A model generated the notes under the pieces. It was not told the origin of the DNA and did no database searches. It was given only the letters and a program-made list of their open reading frames with translations. Shown piece by piece: positions 29,227 through 40,260 of a stretch of DNA of 64,000 nt. The stretch lies in NCBI GenBank assembly GCA_026636295.1, contig CP089461.1:124001-188000 (forward strand), written 5' to 3'. Position 1 is the stretch's first letter. Every line of letters begins with the position of its first letter. Position numbers and translations under genes: made by a program. This DNA is from Medakamo hakoo. Taxonomy: Eukaryota > Chlorophyta > Trebouxiophyceae > Coccomyxaceae.

Positions 29227-31152
29227 ATGTCCGCTCCGGGCGAGCTCATCACCCTCCAGTTTGGTCCAGCCGCCAATGCGGCGGGCGCCCACCTGTGGAA
29301 CATACAGGTGTGGTGGTGGGTGTTGTCGCGTCGTCCGCCCGCGCGTGGGGCCAGGGCGACAGGCCCGCCGGCCTAGCCGCATGGCCGATGCTTTTTTTTC
29401 CGTCGTCTCACGCTTCCCATCAAAACGACAGGACGAGCTCCTCGGCTTGGAAGCCGGCGCCAGTGGCGGCGGCACGCCCGCGACCGCGGCCGCCTTTGAG
29501 TCGGGCGTGCTGTGGGCGGAGGGGCGGGGGGAGACGGTGAGAAAAAGGAGCTGGAGAGCAGTCGGTTTCGCACAACCCCAACCCCCCCCCCCTCTTTTTT
29601 CCTCGCCTCACTCGCCCACCCGCCCCCCTCATCAACAACACACCGTCGTCACCAGGCCGCGTCCGCACCCACGTACACCCCGCGCCTCCTCATCTTCGAC
29701 GAGCGGGAAAGCCTGGGCGGCGGGTGCGGTGTGTTTGGAGCCGGTGGTGCGTCGTGGCCGGCCAACGGCGGCGGTGCCTGGACCGGTGGCGTCACACACG
29801 TCAGCCCGCCCCCACCCACGCCCTCGCCCTGGGCAGCCGCGATCTCCGACGGCGGCGGCGCTGCCGACCTCGCCTCCGCCGCCGCCGCTTTGTCACTGGA
29901 CGGCGGGGTGAGGGCGTGGCCGGACTACCTGAAAGCGCCCATTCCGCGGACGGCGCTCGCGCCCGTCGCGCCGGCGAGGCCGCCGCGCTGCGCCGCGCCC
30001 GGCTGGGGCCCGCCCGGCGGCGAGGGGGAAGCCGAACTGGCTGCGACGGCGTCGGAAGGCGTGCGCCGCCTGGCCGAAGCGTGCGACAGGCTGGCCGGCG
30101 TCGCCCTGCTCGTCGACGACACGGGCGGGTGGGGCGCGGCCGCGGCCGCCGCCCTGGCCGGGCTGGAGGACGGCGGGTGCCTGGGGCGCCGCCCGGCCCG
30201 CCTGGTCGCGGCCGTCCGGCCGGCTGGGTGGTGGGAGGGCGACGCAGCCTCCGCGTCCGCCCGTACGGCCGCGGCCGCCGCGTCCGCCGCTTTCCTGGCC
30301 CCTGCCGCGCACGTCTACATACCGTTTGACCTGCCGGCGGGGACGGGCGGCACGGCGGCCTCCGGCCCCGCCTCCGCCCAGGGCCTCTTCCGGTCGGGCG
30401 CGGCCGTGGCCGCGGCCTGGGACGGCCTGACGACGCCCGTCCGCCTGCGCCGGGCCGGGCCGGCGTCCGCCACGGGCACGGGCGCGCTGGACATCGACGC
30501 CCTGGCCAGCTTGGTCGCGGGGCCGAGCGGGCGCGGGCGGTGGGGCGCGGTGGCCGTGGGCCTGCCCGCGGTGGGGGGCGGCCGGCCGGGCCCCCTGCCC
30601 GCCGCCCCGCCCGCCGCCCGCCCGCCGCCGTTCACAGCGTCCACGGTCTCCTGGACGGCTCGCATCCCGCCTCCGGACGGGTCTCGCGCCCGCGCGCTCC
30701 TGGCGGAATCCGTCGTGTGGCGTGGGCCGGCGGGCCACGGCGGGGCGCCGCTCGCCCTCGCGGCCGCGTCCGCCGAGCTCGACGCCGCGCTCGGGTCGGA
30801 AGCCGTGGCCGACGCGTCCACGGCCGCCGGCGGCGTCGCCGTCCGCCACCGGTGCGTGGCCCTGCAACCGCTGCCCCTCCCACTGCCCTGGCCGGCCGGT
30901 TTCCCTGCCGGCTTGGCGCCCGGCGCGGCGGGCGCGCCCCTGCTGACCCGGCTGCGGGCGGTGAGGGGCGTGCGCGCCGCGGTCGCTGCCGCCGCAAAAG
31001 ATTTCGCGGCCGCGGGCGCGACTTCGGCGGGCAGGGTGGCGTTGGGCCCGGCGGGCGCGGACGCGGACGCGCTGGCGGAAGGGTTGGAAGTGTTGAGGGA
31101 GGGCGGCGGCGGTGCAGGGTCGAGCTCGGAGGATGGGTGGGAGAGCGACTGA
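29227..31152 (+). CDS. MSTO1: Misato / DML1 homologue (MSTO1 family)
   Basis: Misato proteins have a tubulin/FtsZ-like fold and act in mitochondrial distribution and morphology. Three exons, 29227-29307, 29432-29536 and 29656-31152, give 560 aa. The N terminus ELITLQFGPAANAAGAHLWNIQ matches the family opening (canonical EIITLQ.G..AN..GAHWWN.Q). The next exon gives SGVLWAEGR. Exon 3 starts with TPRLLIFDERESLG, the DML1/misato segment II region, then WTGGV and WPDYLKAPIPRTAL. The C-terminal half is Ala-rich and divergent. The 27-codon first exon, with its start right after an A11 run, is well supported by the homology. The gene lies head to tail just 3' of the truncated SAC3 gene and converges on COG8, with 45 bp between stops. 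Confidence 0.92.
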
Positions 31153-31197
31153 AACATGAAAAACGTCTGGAAACACAACATCGACACCCCTCTCTCT

Positions 31198-33022
31198 CTA
31201 CTCCCCGGTGTCCGCCTTCCCCTCAGGCACCGCCACCGCCACGCCCGGGTAAATGCACCCAAAGCAAGCCACTGCGTGAGGAATCGCGACTTCCGTCGTC
31301 GCCCGTGCCGCCGCGGCCGCCGCGGCCGCCGGGCCGGGCGGGCCGCTCGCCCGGGCGGCTGCCGCAGCGCCCGCCGCGTCCGCGGCACGGCGCAAGGCCT
31401 GGCTGAAAGCTGCCGCAGCAGGCGGGCCCACAGCGGGCGGCGCGCACGCCCGCAAATCGTTCAGGGCGGCGGCTAATCCATTCACCAGGCGAGCGACGGG
31501 CGGGTGGCTCAACAGCTCGTACGGCGGTGGGGGCGGCGGCGGCGGGCCGTCCCCACCGCCAGCGGCCTGCGGCGGCGGCGGCGGCGGCGGCGTCACGCCG
31601 GCCGGCAGGGCCACCCACGCGTGCGTGTCCAGGCTGGCTTCGAAGCCCGCCAGGGCGGCGTCGAGGCCCGCGCCAAACGCTTGCTCGACTGCCGCTTCAA
31701 ACAGTGGGGGCAGGGCCGGCCGCCAGTCCGCGCCGGCCCGGCCGAGCGAGGCGCCCGCGTAGGACGCGTGCTCCCAGGCTGCCGCGAGCGCGGCGCCGCC
31801 GCCGCCCGCGGCGGGCGCGGGCGCGGTGGTGGACGCGGCAGGACCTCCACTCCCACCACCGCCCGCCGCCACGGCCGGCAGCGCAGAGGAGAGGAGTTGC
31901 AAGTACGTCCCCACCCGGCCGGCCACCCAGGCCGCCAGGTCGGCGGACGGCGACGAGGCAGGCGGTCCGGTGGTGGGCGCTCCGCCCCCACCCCCGCCCC
32001 CGCCCCCGCCCCCCTCATCCGGAAACACGGCCCGGAACTGCACCGCCACGTCAAACAGCTGGAGCCGGTGCACGTCGGTGAGGCGCTTGACGTAGGCCGC
32101 GGGCGCGGAGTCGGCGTCGGCGGCCAGCGCGGCGAGCGCGGCGTCCAGGGCGGCGCCCCGCGCGGACAGGAAGGTCGCGCGCAGGGCTGGCGGCCCGCCG
32201 GGCAAGCCCGCCCGCCTCAGGTGGCCGACGGCCGCCAAGCAGTCGGCGAGGGACAGGCCGGGCCGGGCCAAGTGTGCGCGGACGGCGTCGGCCGCCGCGG
32301 CCGCCGACCCGGCGGCTTCCGCGTCGAGGGCGGACGCGGCGGGCAGGTCGGGGTGGAGGCGGGCCCCCCGGCCCGCCCGCTCTCTGAGCGCGAGGGCGAC
32401 GCCCGGCGCGCCGGCGCGGGCGGCGGCAGCCGCGGCGTCGGGGGCGTCGAGCAGGGCAATGAGGTCGTCGAGCGCACGTCTCAACCGCTTGTCGTCTGCG
32501 CGGCGAGCCGCCAGGCCAGGCGCCGCCCGGCTGGCGGCGTCGGCTGCCTCAGCGACGGCGGGCAACGCCGCCCGCACCCGCCCGGCTGCCTTGGCAGCCG
32601 CTGCCAAGCCGTCGGCCGCGCCCGCCAACGCAGCCGCCGCCGCCGGGAAAGCACCCCGGTTGGCTAGGGCGGATTCCAGGGCTGTCCGGTCCAAGCGGTC
32701 GGCCTCGGCTTTCAGGAGGGCGGGTTCCCGGGCCAGGCGGTCGAAGCTGTAGCGTGTGTGGATGGGTGGAGGGGGGTTGGGCGCGCCTTTGAATGGAAGC
32801 CAACAAAAGGCGAGCGCGGGGGGGCGTCTTACTTCCCTGCAACACACACCTGTACTCCAGCAGTTCTGCAAAGTAGGCGTCCGTGGCCGCGTCGGCCGAC
32901 GGTGGAGGGGGTGGTGGGTGGGCGGGAGTGGCCGAGGGCGGCCGATCGGCGAGCGGCGGGGGTGCATTCGTCGCCGGCGCGGTCGTTGCTGCCGCGCGTG
33001 GAGGCGGCGGCGGGACCGTCAT
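31198..33022 (-). CDS. COG8: conserved oligomeric Golgi complex subunit 8 (COG8/Dor1)
   Basis: COG8 is in lobe B of the COG tether, needed for retrograde vesicle docking at the Golgi and so for glycosyltransferase recycling. Two exons, 33022-32850 and 32746-31198, give 573 aa. A Pro/Ala-rich N terminus leads to YFAELLEYSFDRLAREPALLKAEADRL, the Dor1 start, with the intron inside EYS. Other family landmarks are ADCLAAVGHLRRAGL, YVKRLTDVHRLQLFDVAVQFRAVF, LPPLFEAAVEQAF, THAWVALPAG, LLSHPPVARLVNGLAAALNDLRACAP and VACFGCIYPG near the C terminus. The ATG at 33022 is preferred over upstream non-ATG frames. Long Ala, Gly and Pro runs break the conserved blocks, as in other genes here. Confidence 0.93.
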
Positions 33023-33483
33023 TTTTATGGCGGGCAGAGCGTCCAGCGACACGGTCCCGCTCAACAGGCGCGTGTGGTGTGTGTGGGAGCGGGACGGTGT
33101 GTGCGCCCCAGCTCTGCGTCAGACGGAAGAAAAAAATCCAGTCTGTGTGAGATCAACCATGGCTCCCCCTTTCATTCATCCAGCTCATTGAAAAAAATCG
33201 TAACACAAGCCTCTCTCTTCTCACACACACACAAAAAGACGATTTTGGTGCAGCACCGCGCGTGCGCGCGCCTCCCGCCATCCCGCAGGTCCGGCAGCAG
33301 GTCGCGCACGGCGAGCATTCCAAAAAAGAAAGAATTTTTCATCCACACACAAATGGGTTAAGTAAAAAAAAATCTCAGTCCTCACAGGCGCTCCATCCCT
33401 ACCGGAAAAATCTCCACTGCTCTTGTTTATTTGGGCCTTGCGTTCGGGCAACACGCGGAACGGGCACGGCACGCCGCGCTCGC
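33023..33483 (-). other. 461-bp gap between PsbS 3' end and COG8 start
   Basis: It contains the PsbS 3' UTR and the COG8 promoter/leader. CGCTCTG (minus strand) lies at 33041-33035, 13 bp before the COG8 ATG. A 48-codon minus-strand frame at 33318-33172 begins MLAVRDLLPDLRD but runs through a GT repeat and is not convincing. Confidence 0.4.
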
Positions 33484-34918
33484 TCAGTCCTCGTCCACGA
33501 ACTTGCCGGAGCCGGAGATGCCGCCGATGGCCGCGAACAGCGTGAAGGCGATGGACACGGCCAGCAGGAAGTCGATGTCCACGAGCGGGATCCCCGTCTC
33601 GACGCCCAGCTGGCCCAGGATGCCCTTGCCGGTGATGCCCTCGCCGATCAGGGAGGCGGCGAAGCCCAGCTGGGCGACGCGGCCGACGAACAGCTCGTTC
33701 TCCTTGGTGAAGCCGAAGCCCTTGATGCCGAAGAACTGCTTGGGCGTGGCCAGGGAGACCTTGGCGGACTGGAGCGCGCCCGCCGGGCGCTCGGCCAGCT
33801 CCTCCTCGTCCGGGATGAACTTGCCCTTGGCCGGCAGCAGGGCGGCCGTCAGGTTGAAGGCGATGACGGCCAGGATGATGCCGTCCAGGTCGAAGATGGG
33901 CAGGCCGGTCTCGAAGCCGAGCTGGGCCAGGGCGCCCTTGCCGGTCAGGACCTCGCCGATCAGGGAGGACGCAATGCCGAGCATGGCCATGCGGCCGACG
34001 AAGATCTCGTTGGCCTTGGTGAAGCCGATGGCGACGGTCTTGGCGTTCTTGCCGCCGAGGCCGACCTTGAACTGGGTGGCCTTGATGTCCTTGCCCGCGA
34101 TCAGGACCTGTGGGTGGGGTGTGGGGTGTGGGGTGCGGGGGGCAGTGTGTGGAGGCGGTGGTGGTGAGAGGAGGGGTGGGTCGGGAGGGAGGGAGGGGGG
34201 AGGGGGGCCATTCCGGCGTGCGGGGGGGTGGAGGGCGGGCGGGCGGGACGAGGGGACAGCGGCGCGCGAGGCGCCAGGGGGGGAGGCCCGGCTTGTGGCC
34301 AGCGGGCAGCGCCCGCTCGCGCGCCCTTGCGGCCCCGCGGCCGCTCCTGGACCGTCGGAGAGTCCGGCGCGCGTGGAAGCACGAACGGTCGCCACGCTCG
34401 CGAGCGGGGGTTCCAAGCCTCCCGCAAGCGCTTTGGCGCGCCAAGGGCCTCGTCCTCAATGCCCAAAGCGCACACGGCGGGTGTGTGGGGGCGGCCGCGC
34501 GATCGGACGCGCCCAGGCGGCGGCTGCAATTGGCAGCGCTTGGCCGGGAGAGCATTCCTCCGCCGTGCGAGGAACCCACCCCAGACGCCGGCCTCCGCGG
34601 GGGTGGGTCGCGCCCGCCTCCCGCGCCTGCCCACCACCTCGTTGGGTGGCCAGGGATCTGAGCTAGCTGATCGTCGACTGATCGGCTTGACGGCAGGGCG
34701 GCCTGGCTAACCAGCGACCACCCGGTTGCGGGCGGAAGGGGGCAGCGCAACGCAAAAACGCTCGCACACGCACGAAAAACAAAACGCACCTTCTTGGGGG
34801 CCTTGGCCGGGGCGGGGGCGGCCTTCTTGGTGAAGATGGCCTGGACGGACACGGAGGAGGCACGACCGGCGCGGCGGACGGCCGGGACGGCGGCGGAGCG
34901 GGCCAGGGCGGCGGACAT
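33484..34918 (-). CDS. PSBS: photosystem II subunit S (PsbS), NPQ pH sensor
   Basis: PsbS senses low lumenal pH and switches on energy-dependent quenching (qE) in the thylakoid. Two exons, 34918-34790 and 34107-33484, give 250 aa. Exon 1 (43 codons) is a plastid transit peptide (SVSVQAIFTKKAAP...). The protein then shows its hallmark internal duplication. GFTKANEIFVGRMAMLG...LTGKGALAQLGFETGLP at 71-113 corresponds to GFTKENELFVGRVAQLG...ITGKGILGQLGVETGIP at 175-217. Each repeat has a pair of membrane helices. The lumenal ETG[LI]P glutamates are E109 and E213, exactly 104 apart as E122 and E226 are in Arabidopsis, so the pH-sensing pair is intact. The 682-nt intron is the longest in the window. 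Confidence 0.97.
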
Positions 34919-35328
34919 GGTGGTGTGGAAGTCGCGGGGAGGAGAGCAGGGAGGCAAGAAGAGTTCGTTAGAATGAAGAAGCAAGCCTACTTTGTGCGGC
35001 CAAAACTACTGCAAAAAGCACATCAGACTGTCGTGGCCACCCTCCCTGTTCAGCAAGACCTCCAACGGAGGTATCCACGCCTGCCTGCCCTTTCTCAGAT
35101 CTCGCAAAATCTTGTGGGAGACTTCGGTCGCTTCCTCCTCCGCACCATCTCTCGCCGCACGCCCGGCCCCCTCTCCCGCCCACGGCCCCCACCGCCCGCA
35201 CCTCCCACCCACGCCATACACCAAGCCCCAGCCTTGGCGTTGAGAAAACAAAACAGGCAAGCAAAACTAACACACCACCCTCCCCACCTCCATACACCCC
35301 CCTCTCATCCACCCCCCTCCCCTCCCTC
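34919..35328 (-). promoter_or_regulatory. PsbS upstream region and cactin 3' flank (410 bp)
   Basis: The minus-strand PsbS promoter and the 3' UTR of cactin share this gap. The PsbS-proximal 150 bp are lower in GC than the surroundings. No TATA box or known light element could be named with confidence. Confidence 0.35.
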
Positions 35329-37644
35329 TCACCGCCGGTACCGGGCCCGCTGGAACATGAAGAACAGGTGGAGCACGCCCCGCTCGAACGTGCACCGAAA
35401 GCCAGAGTGCCGCCCGGTGTCCCAGGCCTTGTTGATGATGCGGAAGGCGACGTCCTCGTACGGCGGGCCCGCGGAGAAGCGCAGGATGACGGTCTCGCGC
35501 TGCGGCCCCGCGGCCGGGTCGGGCTCCAGCCGGTACGACGGCGCCCCCGCCCCCGCCGGCAAGTCCGGGTAGAACAGGTTGAACTTGTAGCCCTGGACGA
35601 CCTTGGGCGGCGGCGCGTCCTTGTCGTAGTGCGTCCGGTTGTACCGCGTCCAGTCGTAGCCCGTGTGCACGCGGTTGACGTAGCGCGGCTTGCGCGGCCG
35701 GAAGCGGGCGTGCCACGCGGACGTGGAGGCAGCGCCCGGCGGCGCGGCCGTGGACACCTCGCCGCCAAAGGGCGCGTCTCCTGGGGCGAGGGCACCGGCG
35801 GCGGCGGCGAGGAACGCGTCGGCCGCGGCGTCGGCCGCGGCCGCGGCCGCGCCACCCCCCCCACCCAGCGGGCGTGGCGCCCGGCCCGCGGCACGGAGCA
35901 ACGCCGCGTGCGCGGCTTCTAAATCCGCGAGCGCCGCGGCCGTCGCCGCCGCCACGTCCCCGCCGCCCTCGCCCACGGACAAGGCGGCGGCAGCCCGGAA
36001 CCGGGCCTGCGCGCGGAGCAGCGCCAGCAGCCGCGCGTCTTCGGCCGACGACAGCTCCACCGCCCCGGCCGCCAGGGCCGCCCGCACGGCCGCCGCGTCG
36101 GCCGGCGGCGGAGAGAACCGGCCGTCGGACTGGGCGGCGGCGGCCAGGGCGGCGGCTTCCGCAGCGGCGGCGGCGGCCGCTTCGGCGGGTGAGAGCGCGG
36201 GGAGGGACTGTTGGGACGTGGCCGGCCCGGCTGCTTCCTCCTCAAACGCGGCCGCCGCGGCGCGGGCTTCGTCCACGGCGGCGCGGGCGGCCTCCCACCG
36301 ACTGACCAGGGCGGCGTGCGTCTCGGACAGCCAGGCCCGGGCGCGGGCGACGCCCAGGCGGGCCCGGACGGCGGACCAGTACGCGGGGTCGGCCAGGCCC
36401 GGGTCGGCCAGCTTGTCGGCGACGGCCGCTTCCAGGCGCTTCAGGTCCGCCGTGGATTTGCCCGCCAGCATGGCGTCCACGTCCGCGTCGACGGCGGCGT
36501 GCAAGCCCGCCGTCGCTTCGTCGGCGGCTGACGCCGCGGCGGCGGCGGCGGCGGCGCCACCGCCGCTCACGAGCGCGGCGAGCCGCGCCTCGCGCCGGGT
36601 CGCCGCGTCCAGCTCCGCCGCGACGACGGTGCCCAGCGCGGACCACCACCCGACGGCCGTGGGGTCGCCGCCGCCGCCGTCCAGCTCAGCCCAGCCGCGG
36701 ACGTCGTCGGCCAGGTCGGCTAGGGCGGCCGCGTCCAGGCCGGACAGGAGCGCGTGCGGCGGCGCCGCCTCGGGCTCAAAGCCCCACCCAAACGTTTTGG
36801 GGTCGGCGATGAGGTGCAAGTCCTTGGCCAGCACGTCCGCCGGCGTCGCCCGACCCGAGGTCAGCCGTGCGGCCACCCGGTGCTTGGCCTGGTCGCGGTG
36901 AAAAGCTTCCTCCTTCGCTTCCAGCTCCGCACCCTCGGCCGCGGCTTTCGCGCGCGCCGTCGCGGCCGCCTCCGCTTCCCGGGCCGCCTTCTCAGCTTCC
37001 CGTTCCTCCCGGCGCCGTTTGATGGCCTCGATTTCAGCAGCCCGCTCCGCCGCGCGGGACGCTTCCGCCGCCGCCGTCAGGCTCGACACGTCCGCGCCCG
37101 CTTTCAGCGCCGCCTCGACTTTTTTGCCCCACACAAAGCGTTCCGTGGAAATGCCCGTGCCGTCGGCGTCGGCGCCCGTGGCGTTGGCGCCCGCGCCCGC
37201 CGCGGCTTTCAGGTGGCGGGTGACTTTCTCAGCCTGTTATTGTGCGTGTGTGTGTGTGTGCGGAGGCGGGAGGGAGTGGGGACGTGAGGAGGCACCGGAG
37301 AGCAGGTTGCGTGGGCGGCGGCGGGCGCATGCGTGCGCCGAGCGGGAGAGGGCGCCGTCCCTTTAGCGTCCGCGACTCTTCGACCGGGTGCACAGCCATG
37401 TGGCATTGCCTGGCGCGGCTCGCCCGATGGGAAAAGGCCGGGTGGTCCCGTCCGCCGCGCGCACAAAGCCACGCGCGGCCAGGCCCGCACCACCCAAGAA
37501 ACGCACTAGCCGCGCCGCCTTGGCCGCCCGCCGGGCTTCCTCATCGTCGGATGACGTGGTCGAGGGAGATCGGCGACGCCGGTGCCGGTCCTTGTCCCGG
37601 CTGGACCGCCCGGATTTCTTCGATTTCTTGGAGGAGGAGCCCAT
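35329..37644 (-). CDS. CACTIN: cactin, spliceosome-associated factor
   Basis: Cactin is a conserved nuclear protein that joins the spliceosomal C complex and is needed for accurate splicing. Two exons, 37644-37507 and 37233-35329, give 680 aa. The N terminus is Ser/Lys/Arg-rich (MGSSSKKSKKSGRSSRDKD). The junction AARL/AEKVTRHLK restores the conserved start of the core, followed by RFVWGKKVEAALK. A charged helix (IEAIKRRREEREAEKAA) and LAKDLHLIADPKTFGWGFE come next. The Ala-rich middle is divergent. The C-terminal cactin domain is almost canonical: RKPRYVNRVHTGYDWTRYN, THYDKDAPPPKVVQGYKFN, LFYPDLP, ILRFSAGPPYEDVAFRI, GFRCTFERG, ending RARYRR. Only 81 bp separate its start from the divergent MFS gene. 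Confidence 0.96.
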
Positions 37645-37725
37645 CGCTCTCCGGCCTGCCGAAAGCGTTCGGCGCTCTGTGCACGCGCAGAGCGACGAAG
37701 CGCGTCGCGAAAAAAGACGAACAAA
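37645..37725. promoter_or_regulatory. 81-bp divergent promoter, cactin / MFS transporter
   Basis: The shortest divergent spacer in the window. CGCTCTG at 37673-37679 and its reverse complement CAGAGCG at 37688-37694 form an inverted pair 8 bp apart, one copy within about 50 bp of each start codon. TTCGGCGCTCTG at 37668-37679 matches 21158-21169 exactly. Confidence 0.55.
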
Positions 37726-39929
37726 ATGGGCGTCCTGGACTCGCTGCGGGAGGGCTTCGCCTCCCTCAACCAGTGCAGCCGAGAAGTGTATGCTCTACTG
37801 GCTTTGAATGTGCGCTGTGTGAGGAGGATGGGTGGGCGGCGCCGCGAGTGAAAACGCGCGCGTCGGCGCTGTTTTCGACGACCATCCCCCGGCTCCCATC
37901 CATTCCATGCCCCCCCCCCCCCCCTCTCATGGGCGCCTCCCCCCACACGCCAGGTCCTGGAGTCCTTCAACTACTTCAGCCTGTCCATCGTGATCACGGA
38001 TTACCTGACGTCGTCCTTCGGCGCGTCCGACGTCGAGGCGGGCTCCCTCTACGGGGCGTGGGGCGCCGCGATCGTCGGCGCGGGCGTGCTGCTCGGCCCC
38101 GCCATCGACGCGCTGGGCGTGCGCCGGTCGCTGCTCCTGTCCGCCGCCACGACGGCGGCCGCGCGCGCAGCCCTGGCGACCGTCACCTCCCGCCACGCCG
38201 CCATCTTCATCCTGCTCGTCCCCATGTCGCTGGGCGGCGCGCTGGGCGGGCCCGTCCTGTCCATCGGCTGCAAGCGCGCCGCGCCGCCCGGCCCGGCCCG
38301 CGGCTTTGTGTTTTCGTTGCTGTACGCGGCCATGAACATCGTGAGTGTGGGGTGTGTGGTGTGTGTGTGCGTGTGGGAGACAGGTTGGGACTCCAGGACG
38401 GCTCGGCGTGCCCCGTGTGTTTGCTCCAGCAGAAAGCGGTGGTAGTCGGGGGGGCATGCCCGTCGCTGCCTCACCCCCTCCCCTCCCTCCCTCCCTCTCC
38501 TCCCTTCCCACGCCGCCAGGCCGCCTTTTTCGCGGGCATGCTGCGCGACACCTTCCTCATCGGCTCGCCCCGCCTGGGGCTCAAGCCCGCCGGGGTGAGG
38601 GCGTACGTCGGCCTGGGCGCGGGCGTCGCGCTGGCGGAAGTGCTGCTGGTGCTGGTGGCCGTCCACGGCCGCCCGCCGGTGGTGGCCGGGGCCGGGAGTG
38701 GGGACGGCGGCGGGACGACCGTCGCCGCGTCGGGTGGTGGCACGGCCGGCAGCGGGGGTGCGCCCACCACCACCCGCGCCGCGTTGCCCGCGGGCGCCGC
38801 GCCGTCCCCGTCCTCCCCGTCGTCCTTCCGGCGGCTCTCCAGCCTGGATGGCATGGGCCTGGCCGACGGCGGTCCGACCAGCCCCCCGCGCCCGCCCGGC
38901 CGCCTGGCCGCCGCCCTGGCCTCCTTCCGCGCCTCCCTGGCCGCGGTCGCGGGCCCCGAGCTCTACAAGTTTGTCGCCATGTCCCTGGTCTGCATCAACC
39001 TGCGGGCCGTCTTCCGTTTCTTAGACGCCGTCCTGCCCAAGTCCATCGTGCGCACGTTTGGGTGCGCCGCGCCCGCGGGCAGGATCTACGCCATCAACCC
39101 GGCGTTGATTTGCTTGCTGGTCCCGCCCGTCGGCGCGGCGCTCTCGCGCTTCGAGCCGTTCGACCTCATCCACTGGGGCGCGTACCTGAGCGCCCTCTCC
39201 CCACTAGCCATCGTGGCGCGCCCACACAGCCTGGGCGGCGCGGCCGCGTTTGTGGCGGTGCTGTCCGTTGGCGAAGCCGTGTGGAGTCCGCAGTGGAGCA
39301 ACTACTCCATGGAGGTCGCGCCGGGTGAGTTTGTGTGGCGGGCGGCGGGCGGCGGGCGGCGGGCGGCGGGCGGCGGGCGGCGGGCGGCGGGCGGCGGGCG
39401 GCGGGCGGCGGGCGGCGGGCGGCGGGCGGCGGGCGGCGGGCGGCGGGCGGCGGGCGGCGGGCGGCGGGCGGCGGGCGGCGGGCGGCGGACGGCGAGCGGC
39501 GGGTGGCCGGTGCGTCCAAACACCCCCTCTCACGGTGTGTTCCCCTCCCTCCCCCACCCTCTCACACACATGACAGACGGGCACGAGGGCTTGTTCACCG
39601 CGCTCGCCAGCGCCCCGCTCTTCGCCGCCAAGCTGCCGACGGGCGCGCTGTCCGGGTGGTTGCTGGAAAAGTATTGCCGTGGGAACGGGCCGTGCCCGGG
39701 GCCAGGAGACCCGTCGCCCGTGCCGGCGCCGGGCGCGTGCGACCCTGCCAAACTGTGGGGGACGGTGGCGGCGATCACGGTGAGCAGTCCGCTGACGATT
39801 TTGGTGTTCCATCGGTGGTTGAGGCCGGCGAAGAAGGGTGGGGGCCCGGCCGATTACCGGCGGGTCGGGTCGGCGGACAGCGGCGGCGGCGGTGGTGCCA
39901 GGGTTGCGGAGGAGGGTGGTGGGTCGTGA
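37726..39929 (+). CDS. major facilitator superfamily transporter, substrate unknown
   Basis: Four exons, 37726-37809, 37954-38340, 38520-39324 and 39577-39929, give 542 aa. The N terminus (NQCSREVYALLALNVLESFNYFSLS) is followed by about twelve hydrophobic helices in two halves. Between the first two transmembrane helices is LYGAWGAAIVGAGVLLGPAIDALGVRRSLL, with the G...D..G.RR pattern of the MFS loop 2-3 motif. A long Gly/Thr/Ser/Pro cytosolic loop (about 210-265) carries FRRLSSLDGMGL. The second half includes ELYKFVAMSLVCINLRAVFRFLDAVLPK and FDLIHWGAYLSALSPLAIV. The last exon starts DGHEGLFTALASAPLF. The build resembles MFS proteins found in protists and the peptide-transporter (POT) side of MFS, but I cannot name a substrate. 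Intron 3 holds a long heptanucleotide repeat. Confidence 0.85.
39337..39488 (+). repeat. (GGCGGGC)n heptanucleotide tandem repeat, about 22 copies
   Basis: About 152 bp of near-perfect 7-bp units inside intron 3 of the MFS gene. Every unit has a GGG run with a 4-nt spacer, the layout of serial G-quadruplexes on the sense strand and RNA. Degenerate units (GGAC, GAGC) follow at its 3' edge. Confidence 0.97.
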
Positions 39930-40260
39930 ATGATTGTTTTTTGTTTTGTCCTTTGTGTAATTTGTCCTGTAGAAGGCGTGTAAAAAAAGCGGACCGGCTG
40001 GGTTGGATGGAAAGGGCATTTGAGGTCGGGAGTGCCCCCGCACACAGCATTCATCGGCGTCCTCACCTCGCCTCGCCGCCGCACCCACGCGCCCACGCCC
40101 CGTTCCGGAACGGCGCACTTGTGGCTGGCCTCCCTACTAGTCTCCCACCGAGGGCAGCACGTCCCTCCTCAACGGGCGCACCCGGCCGAGCACGCGAGCG
40201 AAACAAACACAACCAACCGCGCGCGCCCCGACCCCCCCTCGGCTCTCCCCCCCTCCGCTC
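39930..40260 (+). other. 331-bp gap between MFS and RANBP9 genes; no gene seen
   Basis: It begins with a T/G-rich 3' UTR containing two TGTAA sequences (39957-39961 and 39980-39984), the polyadenylation signal used in chlorophytes. The right half is the leader of RANBP9. Nothing else is visible. Confidence 0.45.

Noticed and set aside
33172-33318. 48-residue minus-strand frame starting MLAVRDLLPDLRD
   Set aside because: Its second half translates a GT repeat and lower-GC UTR, and it lies between the PsbS 3' end and the COG8 start. Probably untranslated leader.
39337-39488. CRISPR-like regular repeat
   Set aside because: Units are 7 bp with no spacers; this is a simple tandem repeat inside a eukaryotic intron.
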